A stretch of 64,000 nucleotides of DNA from Puccinellia tenuiflora (taxonomy: Eukaryota; Streptophyta; Magnoliopsida; Poales; Poaceae): assembly GCA_012064385.1 (NCBI GenBank), contig QRDG01001895.1, forward strand, positions 62,001-126,000, read 5' to 3'. Numbering within the stretch: position 1 is the first letter of the stretch; every line of letters begins with the position of its first letter. The notes below the pieces were generated by a model, which made no database searches, was not told the origin of the DNA, and saw nothing but the letters and a program-made list of their open reading frames with translations. The position numbers were made by a program, and so were the translations under genes. Positions 59,952 to 64,000 of this stretch are shown here, piece by piece.

Positions 59952-61659
59952 TGTATGGAATATAAACAACCAAGTGTCCCTAGTAAGCCTCTACTGGACT
60001 AGTTCGTTAGTCAAGAGATGGTTAAGGTTTCCTGACCATGGACTTGTTACAGTCACTTGATAACGGAGTCAATCATTAGGAGAATGATGTGATGGACAAG
60101 ACCCAATAATAAAGAGTTGCAATTGATCGTATCACACAGTTTTATTGCCAACGCTTTTAGTACATGCCAAGTATAGTTTCCTTAGACCATGAGATTATTT
60201 CACTCCCGTTTACCGGAGGATTACTTTGGGGACATCAAACGTCGCTTCGTGACTGGGTGATTATAAAGATGACTTTCAGTTATCTCCGATGGTAAGTTGT
60301 TGGGTGACGTGTATCAAGAGTGGGGATTTGTCCCTCCATGTGATGGTGAAGATATCTTCAGGCCTTCTCGGTAATATAGCATCATAAAGTTTGCAAACAT
60401 GTGATTAAGTGGTAATCACGGAGATCCTATATTATGGTCGAGTAAAGAGAACTTGCCGGGTAACGGAATTAAACTAGATATGAGGATATCGACGATCAAA
60501 TCTCAGGCAAGTAAAATATCGTGAGACAAAGGGAATCGTATACGAGATTAATTGAATCTCCAGCATCGTGGTTCAAGTGATAAAGATCTTCGTTGAATAT
60601 GTAGGAGTCAATATGGGCATCCTGGTCCCGCTATTGATTATTGATCGGATCATGTCTACATGTTCTCGAACCCATAGGGTCACACACTTAACGCTCCGAT
60701 GTAGCTAGGGTTAGCGATGAGATAATTGATGGTATGAACGAATATTGATTCAGAGTCTCGGATGAGATCCTAGACGTCACGAGGAGATCTGGAAGAGTCT
60801 GGAGAATAAGATTCATATATGGAAAGTGGTTTCAGGAGGTATCGGAAAGGTTCCGGGATTTTCCGGCAGGGTACCGGAAAATTCTAGAAGGTTCTGTAGG
60901 ATTCTAGAAGTGGGGGCCCACCTGGACGTGGACCCACATGGACCAATGGGTGGTGCAGCATCCTTAATGGGCTGGCTGCACCAGCCCATGGCCCAGCCCG
61001 CCAAGACAAGACAGGGCAGGGCCGAGGCCTAGTTGGACTAGGAGGCCGGCCCTCCCTAGATGGAAAGGCTTGGGGGCCAAGGCAGCCGGCCGGCCCTAGC
61101 CCTGGCCGCCACCTATATAAGGGGATGAGGGGGTGCGACACAAGGCTGACCAAGCCCTTGCCGCCCCAAGCCCTAGCCGCACCCCTCCGCTACCTCCACC
61201 TCCACTTGTTCCGCGCCACCCCTAGGGCTGCCGTGCCACCCTCCTCTCCTCCTCCTCCTCTTGCTTGGCTTAGGCAAAGCCCTGCTCGCGGAGATCTCCA
61301 CCATCAAGACCACCACAAGCGTTGTGCTGCTGAGATCCATCTAGCCACTCCCTCCTTGCTTGCGGGATCAAGAAGGTGGAGTCTACATCGAGCCGTACGT
61401 GTGGATACCGCGGAGGCGCTGCTCGTGCGGTGCTTCATCGGATTGGATCGCAAGGATAATACATCTCCTCGCGACTAGATACGTCTAGTTGCGAGGATCG
61501 ACTAGGCAACCCATACACCGACAAAACACGTTTGATCGTTCTTCAAGGGTAAGAGATTGGATCTCCACTTCGCTACTTACATCTAATAGATCTAGATCAT
61601 GGGGTTTCTTCCGCTTGTTACGTAGGAAATTTTTTGTTTTCTATGCAACGACCCCTTCA
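59952..61659 (+). repeat. Truncated Copia LTR (BARE/Angela-like)
   Basis: Colinear with the LTR at 21363-23252 but lacking about its first 110-130 bp. It ends with CGACCCCTTCA. TATA box CTATATAAGG near 61113. No internal region follows on either side. Confidence 0.88.
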
Positions 61660-62564
61660 ATAATATATGTCCTTATCTTTATCAGTCCGCCATTGCCACT
61701 ACATTGCCTCACTTTATATCGTCACCATTTTCAGAATGGTGCGTACAAATTAGCAATAAACTGATGGTTGACAAATCAACTGTAATTTGTGAAATTTATC
61801 TTGAAGCTGGCGATTTGTGAAATTTAAACCAGACAAAAAAAATACTTCCTCTCTTTGTAGTAGACAAGATTATCTTGATCTGCCAAAAATATTGTTATAT
61901 TAACATGAATCCATCCATAGCGTACAACAAAGGCGTGTTTGGCTACCTACATAGTTTTTGCCTACTTGCATCCGTGGTCTTCCAGAGTCTGGCTAAGAAG
62001 AAACATGAGCCGAGTCATGTTCTACACCCCATTTTGTGACATGCATTGATTTTTTTCCTTGGAGAAACGCAAATACCAGCGTTTTCACTGCCACTTACTC
62101 TCACCTCTATCTGTACATGGTGAATTTACCTCACATCTCTACGTTTAGAACAAATTTGTCTACGTGACATCCCCATAAGGAGCGGTGAGCGGGACAATGG
62201 CGGTTTAACGATGACAACGAACAAATAAGCATACCATGAACATATCCATAGGTTTAACGATCATGATATGTACACATGCTACAACGGAGTTCATAACAGC
62301 GAGAGCGACGATTGTTGAGCGGAGAAGGCAAAGACAGTGAAGAACATAGGTATATAAGATCTACTCGTATATGACATTCGAACCGGAAAAATTATAAGAC
62401 AAAAGTTGTGCGACACGACGAGGTGAACCTGCTTGTCAAAGGATATTTCAAACGATAAACCGAGTGCGACAAATTTGAGAAATTACGTCTAAAAATATTC
62501 TAAACATTTGTTCGAAATTGAGAAGTTACAGTTGACGAAACTCAAAACCAAATACGGGAATGAG
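61660..62564. other. Intergenic region, nothing assigned
   Basis: AT-rich sequence with short open frames only. No repeat structure or domain was recognised. Confidence 0.5.
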
Positions 62565-63194
62565 AGGCTGTTTGGTTAAGCTTTTACGCTGGCTTTCCAG
62601 GCTTATAAGCCTAAGCCCAACCAAAGGGCAAAAACGAAACGCGCTTTACCAAAGCCAACCCGGCTTATTTGTACTACGAACGCAGACGGTCGCAAAGCAC
62701 CTCCGGAGGAGCTTTTCCGGCTTTCCGCCAAACCCACGCCCTCCCTGCCCCTACCACTTGCTGAAAATTACGGGCAAATTGCCATCCCATATATTGGCCG
62801 AGCCACCGCTGGAAAACCCCCAGAAACTCACCCCGTACCTCATTCTCCCCCCCACCCAGCTCAACAGATGGAGGGCGAGCTCCTTGTCAAACCCTAGCGC
62901 CGCCCACCTTGTCCCTCCGCTCCGGCGCCGGCCGGCCGGAACGGGCCGCCGCCGGCCGTATCATTCTCCGTGTCTCCACCAGCCAAAAAATCCCCAAAAT
63001 CGATTCCTCCTCACCGGATCTGGGCCCTCCTGCTCCTCCGGCCGACCCTCTTCTCACCGGCGACCTGCTCCTCCGGGCGAACTCGCAGCTCGCGTGCAAC
63101 CTCCGGCCGACCCGCTGCTTAGACGCGACCTGCTCCTCCGGCCAACCCTGCTGCAGTTCACTCCGGTCTGGTTGCAGGCTACTCCTTCTCGAAG

Positions 63195-63354
63195 ACGAGC
63201 TAGGTAGCAATCTGTTCTTTTCTTCTTTATTTTTGCACGCAGTAGCATGTACGCAGTAGCAATCAGTAGCAATCAGTAGCATGCACGCAGTAGCATGTAC
63301 GCAGTAGCATGTACGAGCTAGGTACCAATCTGTTCTTTTCTTCTTTATTTATTT
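63195..63354 (+). repeat. 118-bp tandem duplication with CAGTAGCA microrepeats
   Basis: ACGAGCTAGGTAGCAATCTG at 63195 recurs with one change at 63313, followed by TTCTTTTCTTCTTTATTT in both. Between them about 75 bp is built of CAGTAGCATGTACG and CAGTAGCAAT units. Confidence 0.88.
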
Positions 63355-63514
63355 GCCTTCTTTATTTTTATATGTGTACATCTGGATTGCTAATATTGGT
63401 TCGACACGATTGTTTATTGTAGCATTTTGATAAATATTGCTGTATGTAATTTAGGATGTGTGCTTCTATTACCATAAATTTCATGTATAATAAATTATGT
63501 CGGAATGGCAATAG

Positions 63515-64000
63515 ATGGACAAGGCAAATTGGGATGCATATCACACTAGGGTGTTTTGTGAGATATGTAAGGAAGAAACTCTAAAGAACAATAGGCCACT
63601 CGGATGCTTGAATGCTAAAGGATACAAGAATCTTGAAGATAAATTCTTTGAAACCACAAAGGCAAGACTCACAAAGAAGCAATTCAAGAACAAATGGGAC
63701 ATGTTGAAGAAAGAGTACACTCAGTTCATGGAGTTGAAACATGCTGCAACCGGACTTGGATGGGATGAAGAAAGTCGAACTATTGAAGCAGATGATAATT
63801 GGTGGGAGATTCATCTTAAGGTGAGTGTTTGTAATTTATACAAATTTGCTGCATTCAAGATATAAATGTGATGTACTAATTTAAATGCTATGTTTTCAGA
63901 ATTACCCCAAGCATGCAAAGTGGCGCCACTTGGGACCTCCTAATTTGAAGGAGATGGACGTCATGTTTTGTACAATTCATGTCACCGGAGAAACGGCTTC
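63515..64000 (+). CDS. Myb/SANT-like DNA-binding domain protein, 5' part
   Basis: Exon 1 is 63515-63820 (102 codons) with a GTGAGT donor. Exon 2 starts at 63900 after TTTTCAG and runs off the window; the join is in phase 0. Residues 1-100 match the plant Myb/SANT-like domain (Myb_DNA-bind_3 type): spaced Trp residues, FCEICKEE, RPLGCLNAKGYKNLEDKF, LTKKQFKNKWDMLKKEYTQF, GLGWDEE and WWEIHL. This domain is found in PIF/Harbinger ORF1 proteins and in L10-interacting MYB proteins. It would bind DNA in the nucleus. The start is the first ATG after a TA-rich leader (GCAATAGATGG). The C-terminus is not visible. Confidence 0.82.

Larger units (their letters stand above)
62565..64000 (+). mobile_element. 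PIF/Harbinger-like element, left part (candidate)
   Basis: GAGGCTGTTTGGTTAAGC at 62565 resembles the terminal sequence of grass PIF/Harbinger elements. It is followed by a TATA-like CATATATT (about 62787), a GC-rich leader and the first exons of a Myb/SANT-like protein, which in this class is the second gene beside the transposase. The right end and transposase would lie beyond the window. The same domain also occurs in host genes, so the mobile-element reading is tentative. Confidence 0.45.

Noticed and set aside
63239..63312. CRISPR-like array
   Set aside because: The repeats are short, imperfect and lack unique spacers; this is a eukaryotic microrepeat.

Overview
This window is a piece of a large, repeat-rich grass nuclear genome. 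Triticeae (wheat, Aegilops, barley) fits best: there are BARE/Angela-like Copia LTRs, Gypsy LTRs starting TGATACGTC, a Cassandra element with 5S-like LTRs, a Stowaway MITE, and plant genes with GT-AG introns. A single ambiguous base at 49706 suggests a join between sequence contigs. Family names are recognised from memory; no search was run.

Layout. 1-5.3 kb: the 5' part of a decayed Gypsy element on the minus strand. 5.3-6.3 kb: GC-rich sequence and a 44-bp minisatellite. 6.5-7.3 kb: a complete Cassandra element with matching 5-bp target duplications. 7.3-9.1 kb: a duplicated promoter-like module. 9.3-10.6 kb: a Pack-MULE-like element with about 170-bp terminal inverted repeats and a perfect 9-bp target duplication. 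10.6-16.7 kb: mostly unassigned, with a PIF/Harbinger remnant and a Helitron-like 3' end. 16.9-17.2 kb: a Stowaway MITE. 17.2-26.3 kb: a 5'-truncated LINE with a 12-bp target duplication, into which a gag-only Copia-type element and a Harbinger-like element have inserted.

Gene island, 27.1-37.6 kb. A four-exon ankyrin-repeat gene (+) converges on an eight-exon gene for mitochondrial ribosome recycling factor (-). Intron 2 of the ankyrin gene carries, in the same orientation, what looks like an intact U6atac snRNA gene. It has a plant snRNA upstream sequence element, a TATA box at Pol III spacing, several monocot GGGC elements upstream and a T6 terminator. U6atac is the catalytic snRNA of the minor (U12-type) spliceosome. 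This is the most notable feature of the window.

39.2-61.7 kb is again a retrotransposon block: a non-autonomous Gypsy fragment; a minus-strand Copia element with a 2.1-kb repeated segment meeting at the N; a second Copia element reduced to part of its LTR and gag; a 3.7-kb LTR-like block; and a truncated Copia LTR. The last 1.4 kb begins what looks like a PIF/Harbinger-type unit encoding a Myb/SANT-like protein that runs off the window. Apart from the three host genes, nearly everything recognisable is mobile-element sequence, much of it nested or broken.
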